This document shows positions 1 to 9,325 of a DNA stretch of 64,000 nt, piece after piece. Origin of the DNA: JASSUD01 sp031963405. Lineage in GTDB: Bacteria > Pseudomonadota > Gammaproteobacteria > Burkholderiales > Burkholderiaceae. The notes under the pieces are model-generated. The model had not been told where the DNA came from. It made no database searches and saw only the letters and a list, made by a program, of their open reading frames with translations. The stretch covers positions 1,612,001 to 1,676,000 of the forward strand of contig JASSUJ010000001.1 of the NCBI GenBank assembly GCA_031963405.1, given 5' to 3'. Positions within the stretch are counted from its first letter, which is position 1. Every line of letters begins with the position of its first letter. The translations under genes were made by a program, and so were the position numbers.

Positions 1-190
1 CTAATTGTGCGGCCGCTTCATGTGAAACGAAATTGCCTTGCACAATCGTGATTTTGTAAGGGGTGATGCTCTGCGCAACACGTTGCGTTACGCCGTTGTA
101 AGTTGAGCAGGCGGCTAGTGGAAGCATGCTAATAAGCATGAGAAGTGCGCTGCCATTTAGCTTAATGCGAGTAAAAAATTTTTGGCTCAT
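1..190 (-). CDS. bamE: Outer membrane assembly lipoprotein BamE (OmlA/SmpA), partial
   Basis: N-terminal 63 residues of a BamE lipoprotein; the rest runs off the left edge of the window. A hydrophobic signal segment ends in the lipobox LAAC, after which the mature protein reads CSTYNGVTQRVAQ, then YKITIVQGNFVS, the typical opening of the BamE fold. BamE is an outer-membrane-anchored accessory of the BAM complex that inserts beta-barrel proteins. It is divergent to fur, an arrangement common in Betaproteobacteria. The start is the ATG whose complement lies at 188-190. Confidence 0.9.
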   Translation of the reverse strand, partial: MSQKFFTRIKLNGSALLMLISMLPLAACSTYNGVTQRVAQSITPYKITIVQGNFVSHEAAAQL

Positions 191-575
191 TTTCTCTTGG
201 GTTGCTCTATTTTTGCTCTACCAGTATTGGTGAGTTGAATCAGATAATTGTACTGTCAACTTTTCAACAGATTCTGACAGCGTAGCGAAAAAACATTATC
301 ATCAGGCCTCGCATTGTACGCCACTGCCTGATTGCTGGCGCAAACGGTAGAAGTCAGGCGTTTGTTGCAATTGTAGCGAATGCGCATCAGTGTGATTGCC
401 AAGACCATAGAGGCCCGCATTTAGGTAAAACTCGGCAGGAGCCCGCGTGTACACAAGTATATGCGGATTTTTGCTACCTTCTGGCCAGCACTGGGTAGGC
501 GCGCCTCAGATTTGAGGACATGCTCTACATGGTAATGTGCCAGCAGAAAACTACAGAGCACTACAGAGCCCGACA
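191..575. promoter_or_regulatory. bamE-fur divergent intergenic region
   Basis: This 385-bp stretch separates the divergent bamE and fur genes and must hold both promoters. I see no clear sigma-70 pair, no strong Fur box and no hairpin with a T-tract. An in-frame upstream ATG at 537 could extend Fur by 13 residues but lacks family support. Confidence 0.4.
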
Positions 576-1007
576 ATGACTAATCCTTCTGACCTTAAAA
601 GTATTGGCCTTAAGGCGACTTTGCCGCGACTTAAGATTCTTGAAATTTTCCAAAATAGTCCAATTCGCCATCTCACTGCTGAAGATGTCTACCGTAACTT
701 GTTGAACGAAGATCTTGATATTGGCTTAGCGACGGTTTACCGCGTACTCACTCAGTTTGAGCAGGCGGGCCTTTTAATCCGCAGTAATTTTGAAACGGGT
801 AAATCGGTGTTCGAGTTAAATGAGGGCGAGCATCATGATCATTTGATTTGCGTGGACTGCGGCATAGTCGAAGAATTTCACGACGCTGAAATTGAACGCC
901 GCCAACATATGATTGCTAAAAAGCATGGCTTTACCTTGCAAGCACATTCACTCGCTTTATATGGCTCTTGCAATAAAGAAAATTGTCTGCATAAAAATAA
1001 GAAATAG
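576..1007 (+). CDS. fur: Ferric uptake regulator Fur
   Basis: 143-residue Fur, the iron-responsive DNA-binding repressor. The N-terminal winged helix (about 1-80) contains the recognition helix DIGLATVYRVLTQF. The metal-binding dimerisation half carries HHDH at 86-89, CVDC (C92, C95) and CNKENC (C132, C137), the two cysteine pairs of the structural zinc site. Length and the opening MTNPSDLKSIGLKATLPR match beta-proteobacterial Fur closely, which is why the ATG at 576 is preferred over the in-frame ATG at 537. No strong ribosome-binding site precedes either start. A plausible target box lies in this same window at 3456-3474. Confidence 0.93.
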   Translation: MTNPSDLKSIGLKATLPRLKILEIFQNSPIRHLTAEDVYRNLLNEDLDIGLATVYRVLTQFEQAGLLIRSNFETGKSVFELNEGEHHDHLICVDCGIVEEFHDAEIERRQHMIAKKHGFTLQAHSLALYGSCNKENCLHKNKK

Positions 1008-1088
1008 TAAGCAGGTAAAGCGGTAAAAGCCAACTCACTTCTTCGCCTCTCATTTGTTCTACAGCTTAATTAAAGACCTTTAAAAAAT

Positions 1089-1122
1089 TTGCCCGACTCA
1101 TAGCACGCTAGGGGTCGGGCAA
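1089..1122 (-). terminator. Hairpin terminator below the 725-residue gene
   Basis: Inverted repeat TTGCCCGAC / GTCGGGCAA, 9-bp stem and 16-nt loop. Read on the minus strand it is followed by ATTTTTT, fitting an intrinsic terminator for the gene ending at 1176. On the plus strand, after fur, the T-run is weaker, so bidirectional use is possible. Confidence 0.7.
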
Positions 1123-1175
1123 GAAATTAAAGGAGTAATACGACTAAAAAGAAAGCTGAGTCTTCTACTTAGTAT

Positions 1176-3353
1176 TTAGGCCGCGAGCAGAATATTTGAC
1201 GGGTATACCAAATGGCCTGGCGCTGTCAATAATTCGGGCTTAGTTTGTGCGCTTTCGGCTTTACTTTCCTTCTCCATTTTGCATAACTCGCGCGCTTGGA
1301 GCTCGGTTTCAACGAGCTTATCAAATGATGTTTGATAACTTTCATCAAATAAATGTTGCGCTAGAAGCTGGTTAATGTTTTGTTCTTCTTCCGCGTTTTC
1401 TTTTGTCCCTAATAGCTTAGCGTCTGACCAATTAATATTCGCATCAGGCACTTGAGCACGCTGACAATAGATAAAGCATTTTTTTATTTCGACAAGCTTT
1501 GGCGAGCCGAGCAATTCTGACTCCACTGTATTGGACTCTTTGAGCGCGCTAAGTAATGAGGTGATTCTCTTTTCAAGAGAAGAATCTTTCTCTCTATTAG
1601 CTCTATTAGAGTCTTTGCCTATACGGTGTATTGCATCATGCACAGCGTTTTTCTGCCGCAAATATTTTTGCTGTGCTTCCAAGGCTATTTGCATAAATTG
1701 AATCAGTTCCTGGTCACCTTCGCCTTCAGGGTCTGTTAACCAATTCTCCAATGAATTTTCAGCCGACTTATCAGCTGCAGAAAATGGCAGGCTAAAGCTT
1801 TTCTTAACTGACGGAGCTTTACTTAAAAATGTCTTCTGCGCTTCTTGCCGTGTTTCATAGTAGTGAAGCAAATCAGCACGTAATTTAACCCCTTTTTCTG
1901 TACCGAGCTTAAGGTCGACTGTTGCGAGAAAATCTCGATCTAAGTCTGGCGCGTCTTCGGTGCGATAGCTGTCGTAATCTTTTTGCTGCTCATGGCCGAA
2001 TAAAAATTGGTGTGACGATACTGTCATGACAACGCTGCCGGCAATAATAAGCGCGAGTGCTACACCATGTGCAATAGGGTTGGCTGCTAATGCGGTCACC
2101 CCAGCTAATGCGGCAATGACTAGCGTTGCTTTAACCATGACGCCAACCGTATAAATGACGCTGCTGGCTAAAAAAGAGACATTCCAATTTAAGAAGTAGC
2201 TATCGAATTTTTCGCCTTGCTCTAATTTGTTGTCGAGCCAGGTTAAATACTTGTTGACGAGAGTTTCTTTATTGTTTGTGGTATCGCTGCGTAACTCTTT
2301 TAAGAGCGCGTTAAATTCTTTCCTGCCCGCTTGCCTTAGATCTTTTAGAGCGATCGATTTTTTTACAAAATTAACCCCTAATTTGACAGCACAAAACGCC
2401 GCAACTGGGGTCAGTACAAGCGTTGAAGCCATGCCAACTGTGGTGGCTAAAGTGGCTTGGGCCCCTGTTAACACGCCCTCTACAATTAGGCGCGCTATAT
2501 CAAAATTATGGCTGGAGATCATCAATATCGCCTGAGTGGCCGATTCGAGTACGGCTTTGAAGGCGATAATGGCGCCGGAGACTAAGGAAGCTTCACCAAT
2601 GCCTTTGTTTAGCAGGTTCATCTCGACTTCGGACAAGGTCGCGTTGATTTTTTGTTGCAAGCATAGCGCTTGCTCTTTTTGCGCTGTAAGGGGGTGTGGC
2701 TGCTCAATAGCTGGCAAAGGGGGCGATAGCGGCTCTTGTAGCCAGGCGTTGGCCTGGGCAATGGCTAACTGCAGCAATTGCTGCTTTTCTTCTGCTGTTA
2801 GCGTATGAATATCTTTCTCGGCTAAAACTAAGCTTTCCGGTTGTAGTGGTATCCATTTTTCTTCAAGTTGTATCTTTTCTCCGTCCTGTGCTTTTAATGA
2901 TGCTAGCTTTTCATTTAATTCTGGCGCCTTTTCATTTGCCTCTTTCAATTCTTCCCATCCGCATTTGGCAGCAAGCCCGCCAAGCACAATCGTGAGTGTA
3001 GAGGTCGCCCCGGCCATTAATAAATCACCTAAACCCTCGACAGCGATTTGATACGCTGCATAACTATTGGCTGAGTTTCCTAATATATTTGCTTCGAGAT
3101 TCCATATGCGTACGCCTCCTACCATCGCATGATGGACTGATTTGAAAATCGCTCCGAAGGCGTGGATTGCTTCGTCAACATCCATAAAAATCGCGCCACC
3201 ACCGGTTGATCCATGTTCTATAGCAGGCATTTCTATAGATTTATGGGGGAGTGTAGAACCGAAGCCAAGGAGATCCTCGTTTTCAACGTAAGTTGAAATG
3301 CTTGAATTTGTTGGAGCAAGGGTGGGCGATGAGCAAATAGAGGCAGAAGACAT
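1176..3353 (-). CDS. Unknown 725-residue protein with membrane helices; effector candidate
   Basis: Not recognised. The first 50 residues are rich in Ser, Thr, Ala and Pro with no Sec signal, a composition common in type III secreted proteins. Hydrophobic segments lie near 105-130, 287-325, 392-422 and 428-447; regions between and after (about 135-200, 330-385, 455-700) are Lys/Glu-rich and probably helical or coiled coil. This layout resembles secreted proteins that enter host membranes, but no family motif was found, so the role is inference. It diverges from a patatin-like gene, and a good Fur-box match lies about 100 bp upstream of the start, suggesting iron control. AAGGAC precedes the ATG. 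A hairpin terminator follows. Confidence 0.75.
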   Translation of the reverse strand: MSSASICSSPTLAPTNSSISTYVENEDLLGFGSTLPHKSIEMPAIEHGSTGGGAIFMDVDEAIHAFGAIFKSVHHAMVGGVRIWNLEANILGNSANSYAAYQIAVEGLGDLLMAGATSTLTIVLGGLAAKCGWEELKEANEKAPELNEKLASLKAQDGEKIQLEEKWIPLQPESLVLAEKDIHTLTAEEKQQLLQLAIAQANAWLQEPLSPPLPAIEQPHPLTAQKEQALCLQQKINATLSEVEMNLLNKGIGEASLVSGAIIAFKAVLESATQAILMISSHNFDIARLIVEGVLTGAQATLATTVGMASTLVLTPVAAFCAVKLGVNFVKKSIALKDLRQAGRKEFNALLKELRSDTTNNKETLVNKYLTWLDNKLEQGEKFDSYFLNWNVSFLASSVIYTVGVMVKATLVIAALAGVTALAANPIAHGVALALIIAGSVVMTVSSHQFLFGHEQQKDYDSYRTEDAPDLDRDFLATVDLKLGTEKGVKLRADLLHYYETRQEAQKTFLSKAPSVKKSFSLPFSAADKSAENSLENWLTDPEGEGDQELIQFMQIALEAQQKYLRQKNAVHDAIHRIGKDSNRANREKDSSLEKRITSLLSALKESNTVESELLGSPKLVEIKKCFIYCQRAQVPDANINWSDAKLLGTKENAEEEQNINQLLAQHLFDESYQTSFDKLVETELQARELCKMEKESKAESAQTKPELLTAPGHLVYPSNILLAA

Positions 3354-3455
3354 TTTTTGTCCTTGAAAAAATCTAATTTTTAGAGCGGGAAGCCTAACGA
3401 ATGGGGTTGGTTGGCTTGGGCGTGAGTCAATACGTAATAGGAACTATTATTTATT

Positions 3456-3474
3456 GAAAATAAGAATCATTATT
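3456..3474. promoter_or_regulatory. Putative Fur box in the 3354-3841 intergenic region
   Basis: GAAAATAAGAATCATTATT matches the 19-bp Fur consensus GATAATGATAATCATTATC at 15 of 19 positions. It lies 103 bp upstream of the 725-residue gene and about 370 bp upstream of the patatin gene, so the former is the more likely target. The surroundings are AT-rich, which raises the chance of a coincidental match. I see no other feature in the rest of this 488-bp region. Confidence 0.45.
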
Positions 3475-3841
3475 ATATAGATGAGCTTGAGATACAACAG
3501 AGTGCAGAGAAAAATTAAGAACGCTGGCACAAATTAGGTTTTTCCTATTGCGCACTGTATTTGACTGTAAATGGGCGTTTAGAACGTGGGCGGGCATGAG
3601 GGCGACGGGTCACGCAGTACTGAGCATGGATCAGATAAAAGCTAGCTTATTTTTCTAGCGCTAATAAAAAATCTAGATGATTCATGCATAGAAAATATGA
3701 CCTTGCGTAAAGACAGATAGCGGTCTGGCTTCTTATTCTTTCTATTTGACGGCGTGCTTTTGCTTGTTCTGATTAGGTCAGGGCTGCGCATGCCAAGTAT
3801 GGAAGATCAAAGCTCAACCTCAACCGAATATCCGCCATCCC

Positions 3842-5530
3842 ATGACAATTTCGCTTTCTTCGGCTACTGCCTCTTTTCCTCCGCTGTCTAGCTCATCATA
3901 TTTTGTTGATCCACAGTTGTCGTGGCAGCAAGCCCCGCTGTCTGCAATCGATGAGGAAGATGAGTTAGATGCCCCTTCTCAGCTTTCCTCCGCGCTGTCT
4001 GCGCCAATCTTGCCGCCTGAAATATGTGTGCATAAGAACAACGGTACTTATGCCTTAACCTTACTTCGCCGAGCCTATGCAGAGAACATGGTGTTTTCAG
4101 GCGGAGGCGCGAGAAATGTAGTGGTAGCGCCTGCCTTGATGCAGATGAGTGAAAGTAGTTGGGCAGGGTTGAAGCGTTTCAGTGGCGTCTCAGGTGGCGC
4201 GATTAACGCTACGTTGATGGCTTCCGGTAGGACGCCAAAGGAGCTAGATGTTTTGCTGGACAAGACGCCACTGGAGGAATTTAAAAAAGATGTGCCAAAT
4301 TTCGAGTCAATGTATCCGGCTAATCTAGTCGCGCTTAATCCTGAAAAGCCAGGATCTACCTGGCTGAGCAAAATATCCTATTGGGTGCGCATGGCACTTT
4401 TTAAATTATTTGCGGGTGATGTAGCCAATTCTGCACAAAGAGCTTTGCAGTTAATAGATCAATTGAGCACAACATCTGTTGTTAAAGAAGGCTTTGTTGC
4501 CTCAGCAGACGGAAAGCTTGAGCTAGCGCCAGCGCTCAAGGCTAAGTTTGGTTCGCTAAGAGAAGGATTAAACGCAGAAGCTCGAGAGAAGTTTGATAAG
4601 CAACTAGCACGGCTGAAAGATCTTGCGCAGCAAAGTGATGAAAAAAGCTTTCAAGAAAATCGCACAGGCAAAATGGTCACTTTTGCTGACCTGGCTTTCT
4701 TACATCAGTTAGCGCCTTCTAAATTCAAAGAGCTAACAGTAGCAGGCTTGGATAGGGAAACGAGCAAAACGGTATATTTTAATGCTAGCGACTATCCCGA
4801 TATGCCAATTGCCATTGCTACTTATATTTCAATGGCGCTTCCTATGTATTTTCAAAGCATTGAATACGCCTATCCAGGCAAAGCGAAGCATATCTATATT
4901 GATGGCGGCATGATACATAGAGTGCCGGTCGAGGAGTTTTGGCAAGGTGTACCCGACGAATCAGAAGTGCGTGCTCGCACTATTGTGCTGGACTTTCTTG
5001 ATAGCGGCACGCTTTATCCATTACAGCATACATCCCCAACAACTGAGGACAAGTCGCTTAAAACCAGATTAAAGAGCTGGTTATACAATGTTCCAGAGAT
5101 GGCCATTGGAAAGGTTGAAGATAGGCGCAAGCTCTATCAAGCTGGGCCAAATCTCTACGCGCTAGACAATAGCCATCTAAGAACATTTCCTTCTAATATG
5201 TCCCAAAAGCAGCAAATTGCTGTGAAAAAGCAAGCCGTTGATGCGATGCAAGAACAGTTAGCGAGGCATGCTGACGAAGCCTTTGCTACTTCTGTAGCAA
5301 GTCCTTTGCAGGCTTTTAATCTATTGTCCCCTGACGAGCGAGAAGCAAGGCGCATTGCTGGCCCGCCCACCCCTCCCTCTGAGGAGTTGGGCCGCTCTAA
5401 TAAGTTTGCGCAAAAAAATTTCGAAGCTACTCAAGCCTTATATGAACTTTGTGTGAAAGCTCATGAAGGCGCGCTTAGTGGAGAAACAGAAGGGCAAAAC
5501 TTAAAGGCTACGGTGGTAAATTTTGCTTAG
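3842..5530 (+). CDS. Patatin-like phospholipase, likely secreted effector
   Basis: 562 residues with a patatin phospholipase core. The oxyanion glycine loop FSGGGARN is at 85-92, the nucleophile elbow GVSGG at 115-119 (Ser117), and the second dyad residue sits in IDGGMIHR (Asp354). An approximately 80-residue Ser/Pro-rich leader without a Sec signal and a roughly 200-residue polar tail flank the core. The layout is like ExoU-type type III effectors, which act as phospholipases inside host cells; the secretion route is inference, as no secretion genes are in the window. It is divergent from the 725-residue gene and convergent with gap, with a strong terminator between. No clear Shine-Dalgarno precedes the ATG. 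Confidence 0.85.
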   Translation: MTISLSSATASFPPLSSSSYFVDPQLSWQQAPLSAIDEEDELDAPSQLSSALSAPILPPEICVHKNNGTYALTLLRRAYAENMVFSGGGARNVVVAPALMQMSESSWAGLKRFSGVSGGAINATLMASGRTPKELDVLLDKTPLEEFKKDVPNFESMYPANLVALNPEKPGSTWLSKISYWVRMALFKLFAGDVANSAQRALQLIDQLSTTSVVKEGFVASADGKLELAPALKAKFGSLREGLNAEAREKFDKQLARLKDLAQQSDEKSFQENRTGKMVTFADLAFLHQLAPSKFKELTVAGLDRETSKTVYFNASDYPDMPIAIATYISMALPMYFQSIEYAYPGKAKHIYIDGGMIHRVPVEEFWQGVPDESEVRARTIVLDFLDSGTLYPLQHTSPTTEDKSLKTRLKSWLYNVPEMAIGKVEDRRKLYQAGPNLYALDNSHLRTFPSNMSQKQQIAVKKQAVDAMQEQLARHADEAFATSVASPLQAFNLLSPDEREARRIAGPPTPPSEELGRSNKFAQKNFEATQALYELCVKAHEGALSGETEGQNLKATVVNFA

Positions 5531-5575
5531 CGATAAAGGTAATGCAGCACTATTTTTAAGATGATCTTTTAGCAA

Positions 5576-5622
5576 ATGCAACGGGCCGCTTAAGGTAGTT
5601 AGCCTTAAGCGGCCCGTTGCAT
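5576..5622. terminator. Strong hairpin between convergent patatin gene and gap
   Basis: Perfect 20-bp inverted repeat (5576-5595 with 5603-5622) around a 7-nt loop; the stem begins ATGCAACGGGCC. T-rich sequence lies on both sides, so it can end transcription of both convergent genes. Confidence 0.8.
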
Positions 5623-5655
5623 ATTTATGCAAGAGCAAAGCGAAACCGTTGGCGC

Positions 5656-6675
5656 TTATTTTGCCTCAGCAAAAGCCACGGCAGTATCTAGCATGCGATT
5701 GGAAAAACCCCATTCGTTGTCGTACCAGCTAGAAACTTTAACCAGACGGCCTGAGACTTTGGTTAAAGTGGCATCGAAGATGGAAGAGGCGGTGCTGTGG
5801 TTGAAGTCAGTAGAAACGAGCGGCAATGTGTTGTAAGCGAGGATGCCTTTTAACGGGCCATCTGCTGCTTCCTTTAAGATCGCGTTAACTTCTTCTACGC
5901 TTGTGTCGCGTGCTGCGATAAATGACAAATCTACCAGCGATACATTAATCGTTGGCACGCGTATCGCAAAACCATCCAGCTTGCCTTGTAATTCTGGCAA
6001 CACTAGGCCAAGCGCTGAAGCAGCACCGGTTTTGGCAGGAATCATATTGTGCGTGGCTGAACGCGCGCGGCGTACGTCTTGATGATAAACATCAGTGAGT
6101 ACTTGATCATTCGTATACGAATGGATGGTCGTCATCAAGCCGCTGATCAGGCCGATTTTGTCGTGCAATGGTTTGACAATCGGTGCTAGGCAATTCGTCG
6201 TGCATGAAGCATTTGAAACCACCGTGTGTTCTTTTTTGAGCGTGTGATGGTTGACGCCATAGACAATGGTGGCATCCACATCTTTACCGCCTGGGGCGGA
6301 AATAAGCACTTTTTTGGCGCCACCTCGAAGGTGGGCATCGGCTTTTTCTTTAGTCGTAAAGTAGCCTGTGCATTCCAACACCATATCAACACCAAGCTCT
6401 GCCCAAGGCAATTCAGTCGGGTTGCGATTGGCTAGTGCATGAATTCGGTCGCCATTGATAACTAAATAATTACCATCCACGACGATAGTGCCGGGGAATT
6501 TGCCATGCGTTGTGTCGTATTGCGTTAAGTGGGCGTTGGTTTCTATATTGCTCAAATCGTTGAGTGCAACGATTTCGAGGTTATGCTTTTTGCCATTTTC
6601 ATAAAACGCACGCAGGGTATTGCGGCCAATTCTGCCATAGCCGTTGATAGCGACACGAGTCTTGCGAGTCGTCAT
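5656..6675 (-). CDS. gap: Glyceraldehyde-3-phosphate dehydrogenase, type I
   Basis: 339 residues. It converts glyceraldehyde-3-phosphate to 1,3-bisphosphoglycerate in glycolysis. The NAD-binding opening VAINGYGRIGRN and the catalytic SNASCTTNC (Cys158) are intact. ALNDL, with an Asp near 40, fits an NAD-dependent enzyme. The start at 6675 is fixed by AAGGAG six bases upstream; a longer frame to 6711 has no such site. It lies just downstream of tkt on the same strand, as in Burkholderia, though an inverted-repeat element sits between the two and may uncouple them. Confidence 0.97.
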   Translation of the reverse strand: MTTRKTRVAINGYGRIGRNTLRAFYENGKKHNLEIVALNDLSNIETNAHLTQYDTTHGKFPGTIVVDGNYLVINGDRIHALANRNPTELPWAELGVDMVLECTGYFTTKEKADAHLRGGAKKVLISAPGGKDVDATIVYGVNHHTLKKEHTVVSNASCTTNCLAPIVKPLHDKIGLISGLMTTIHSYTNDQVLTDVYHQDVRRARSATHNMIPAKTGAASALGLVLPELQGKLDGFAIRVPTINVSLVDLSFIAARDTSVEEVNAILKEAADGPLKGILAYNTLPLVSTDFNHSTASSIFDATLTKVSGRLVKVSSWYDNEWGFSNRMLDTAVAFAEAK

Positions 6676-6725
6676 AGTGCTCCTTATTGAATCTGTATTG
6701 ATCTGTAACAATCGTTAGCGTATTG

Positions 6726-6824
6726 CTCGAATGGTTTGCGACTGCGCTGTTCCCTGTTTACTGTACTAATGTACTGGCCTGTACAGGGGGCTTCGCGTCG
6801 CAAATCATTAGAAAAATTCGCGAG
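6726..6824. repeat. Palindromic element, family F, between gap and tkt
   Basis: About 99 bp bounded by CTCGAAT.../...ATTCGCGAG with inner arms GTTTGCGAC / GTCGCAAAT and the core GTACTAATGTAC. Related copies are at 39186-39249 and 54140-54239, sharing the arm GGCTTCGCG..GTAAATCAT or GCAAATCAT. Confidence 0.6.
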
Positions 6825-6840
6825 TGTTGGTGCAAAGCGC

Positions 6841-8874
6841 TTATGGCTGCCAATCAAGTGCAGCTCTGGCTGTGCTGACTACCTTTTCCACGGTGAAGTC
6901 AAAATGCTTGAAGAGTACAGAGGCTGGCGCTGATTCGCCGAAGGTATCGATTGAGACAACACCGCCTGCAAGTCCCACATATTTACGCCAGAAGTCGCCC
7001 ACGCCGGCTTCAATAGCCACGCGTGCCACTTGCCGCGGAAGCACCTGTTCGCGCCACGCGGCGTCTTGACGGTCAAATACGGTAGTGGAAGGCATGGAGA
7101 CAACACGTGCGGCAATTCCCTCGCGCGCGAGGGGCTCGATGGCAGCTAGCGCTAATTCGACTTCTGAGCCAGTCGCTAGCAAAATCACTTTGCGCGCGAC
7201 CATTTCTTCGCTCCAGTCGCGCAGTATGTAACCGCCTTTCGCAACTTGAGTGAGTTGTTCCTCACTGCGCTCGATAAACGGTAAGTTTTGCCGACTGAAG
7301 ACGAGGCATGAAGGGGCACGCCGCTCAATCGCTTGCGTCCACGCTACAGCGGTTTCTACCGTATCTGCTGGGCGCCACACGTCTAAACCAGGAATTAAGC
7401 GCAGGCTTGCCAAATGCTCGACGGCCTGATGGGTTGGCCCATCTTCGCCCAGGCCGATTGAATCGTGCGTGAAAACGAAAATTGAGCGGCACTTCATCAG
7501 TGCCGCGACGCGCAGCGCATTGCGGCTGTAGTCAGAGAAAGTCAGGAAAGTTCCACCAAATGGCAGGTAGCCGCCGTGCAAGGCAGTGCCATTTAACATG
7601 GCACTCATGCCGAATTCACGCACGCCATAATTAATATGGTTGCCCCACTGTATGCCCTTGGCTGTGGTGCGCACGGGTGTCGCGGCTTTCCAGTTGGTCA
7701 AATTTGAGCCAGTTAAATCAGCGGAGCCGCCGAGCAACTCGGGCAGCACGGCCGCCAATCCTTCTATCGTCAGTTGCGAAGCACGGCGTGTGGCGATGGT
7801 TTCGGCTTTTTGATGTGCTTGCATGATCAATGCTTGCGCCGCCTCTGTCCAATTGCTTGGTAAGGTACCGGCTGCACGTCGCTCAAATTCGGCGGCTTGC
7901 GCAGGATACTGGTGGCGATAGTTCGCAAAGCGCTTGCGCCACAAATCTTCAGCTTGCGCGCCGTTTTCCTTGGCATCCCATGCTTGATAAACCTCGTTGG
8001 GGATCACAAATGGTTCGCTTTTCCAGCCGAATGCTTGGCGTGCTGCCGCAATTTCTTGTGCGCCAAGCGGGGCGCCGTGCACTTCATGGCTGCCTGCTTT
8101 GCTTGGAGCGCCTTGGCCGATATTGGTTTTGCAGCAAATCAGCGTGGGCTTATCGGCCTTTTTCGCGGATGCAATCGCTGCATCGATAGCGTTAACATCG
8201 TGTCCGTTGATATCACGGATTACGTGCCAGCCATAGGCTTCAAAACGTTTTGGCGTGTCGTCGGCAAACCAGTGCTGTACGTCGCCGTCGATTGAGATGC
8301 CGTTGTCATCGTAGAGGGCGATGAGCTTATTTAGCTTTAAGGTGCCGGCCAATGAGCACGCTTCATGCGAAATGCCTTCCATTAAGCAGCCATCGCCCAC
8401 GAACGTATAGGTATAGTGGTCAACGATTTTGTTGGCTTCATCGAGGTTGAATTCGCGTGCTAACAGTGCTTCGGCCAGTGCCATACCGACCGCATTCGCT
8501 AAACCCTGCCCAAGCGGCCCGGTAGTGGTTTCGACGCCGGGTGTAATGCCGAGCTCCGGATGCCCCGGCGTTTTACTGTGTAATTGGCGGAAGTTCTTCA
8601 ACTCTTCCAGTGGCAGCTCGTAGCCTGTTAAATGTAGCAGCGCATAGAGCAGCATTGAACCGTGACCGTTTGATAGAACAAAGCGGTCACGATCAGGCCA
8701 CTGCGGGTTGGCTGGATTATGCTTTAAATGGCGGTGCCACAAAGCCACGGCGATGTCGGCCATACCCATTGGCATGCCAGGATGGCCGGAATTGGCCTGT
8801 TGCACAGCGTCCATAGCTAAGACACGGATTGCATTGGCCATTAGTGCGGCTTGCGCAGGGGAGAGTAGGCTCAT
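6841..8874 (-). CDS. tkt: Transketolase
   Basis: 677 residues, full length. A thiamine-diphosphate enzyme of the non-oxidative pentose phosphate pathway that transfers two-carbon units between sugar phosphates. The N-terminal SGHPGMPMGMADIAVALW, the ThDP motif beginning GDGCLMEGISHEA and the central region THDSIGLGEDGPTHQ are all present, followed by the C-terminal domain ending ALDWQP. It is followed by gap on the same strand. No strong Shine-Dalgarno is seen before the ATG, but the opening MSLLSPAQAALMANAIRVLA fits the family. A family D element lies upstream. Confidence 0.97.
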   Translation of the reverse strand: MSLLSPAQAALMANAIRVLAMDAVQQANSGHPGMPMGMADIAVALWHRHLKHNPANPQWPDRDRFVLSNGHGSMLLYALLHLTGYELPLEELKNFRQLHSKTPGHPELGITPGVETTTGPLGQGLANAVGMALAEALLAREFNLDEANKIVDHYTYTFVGDGCLMEGISHEACSLAGTLKLNKLIALYDDNGISIDGDVQHWFADDTPKRFEAYGWHVIRDINGHDVNAIDAAIASAKKADKPTLICCKTNIGQGAPSKAGSHEVHGAPLGAQEIAAARQAFGWKSEPFVIPNEVYQAWDAKENGAQAEDLWRKRFANYRHQYPAQAAEFERRAAGTLPSNWTEAAQALIMQAHQKAETIATRRASQLTIEGLAAVLPELLGGSADLTGSNLTNWKAATPVRTTAKGIQWGNHINYGVREFGMSAMLNGTALHGGYLPFGGTFLTFSDYSRNALRVAALMKCRSIFVFTHDSIGLGEDGPTHQAVEHLASLRLIPGLDVWRPADTVETAVAWTQAIERRAPSCLVFSRQNLPFIERSEEQLTQVAKGGYILRDWSEEMVARKVILLATGSEVELALAAIEPLAREGIAARVVSMPSTTVFDRQDAAWREQVLPRQVARVAIEAGVGDFWRKYVGLAGGVVSIDTFGESAPASVLFKHFDFTVEKVVSTARAALDWQP

Positions 8875-8921
8875 ATCGAATTTAGAAACAGCACCTAAAG
8901 AAAACGCTTAAAGAAAATACC

Positions 8922-9025
8922 TAAAGAAAGCGCTGAATAAGCCGAGAGCAAGGATACCGATGCAGGCAGAGTACGCCAGTACGATAAGAGAGAACCTTGC
9001 TCTGGGCTTATTCAGCACTTCCTTA
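8922..9025. repeat. Palindromic element, family D, upstream of tkt
   Basis: Inverted repeat of about 30 bp, left arm TAAAGAAAGCGCTGAATAAG and right arm CTTATTCAGCACTTCCTTA, total 104 bp, with a GTACGCCAGTAC core. Part of the 451-bp gap between tkt and rsmE. Confidence 0.75.
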
Positions 9026-9124
9026 ATGACATAAGAATTAAGTCTATAAAGCACGGCATTTTAGCAGACCACCTGCCGCTACGTTAAACTCAAGGAAGGG
9101 TTTTATAAGCTGATGGCAAGGAAT

Positions 9125-9232
9125 GGATATCTTTCGATGCCTTGCAGCAAGGAATACCTTTGATGCCAGTACAAGAGTGCTTTGATTTGGCATGACGTCG
9201 CTGCGGCGTTTCGAAAGTGATTGAATACCTTT
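9125..9232. repeat. Diverged palindromic element, family E-like
   Basis: Contains CAAGGAATACCTTTGATGCC and a nearby GTAC, very like the element inside the gene at 20146-21423, but its arms are eroded. It fills most of the remainder of the tkt-rsmE gap; I see no gene here. Confidence 0.45.
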
Positions 9233-9325
9233 GCTGCCCGTACAGTTGTGCATAAAAAGACGTATTACTGTATTGACGCCGCCATCAATTTATACAGGCT
9301 TTCTTCAAATTTTTAGGTAATTATC

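Noticed and set aside
9044..9253. Short open frame on the minus strand in the tkt-rsmE gap
   Set aside because: Made of degraded palindromic element sequence, with no ribosome-binding site.
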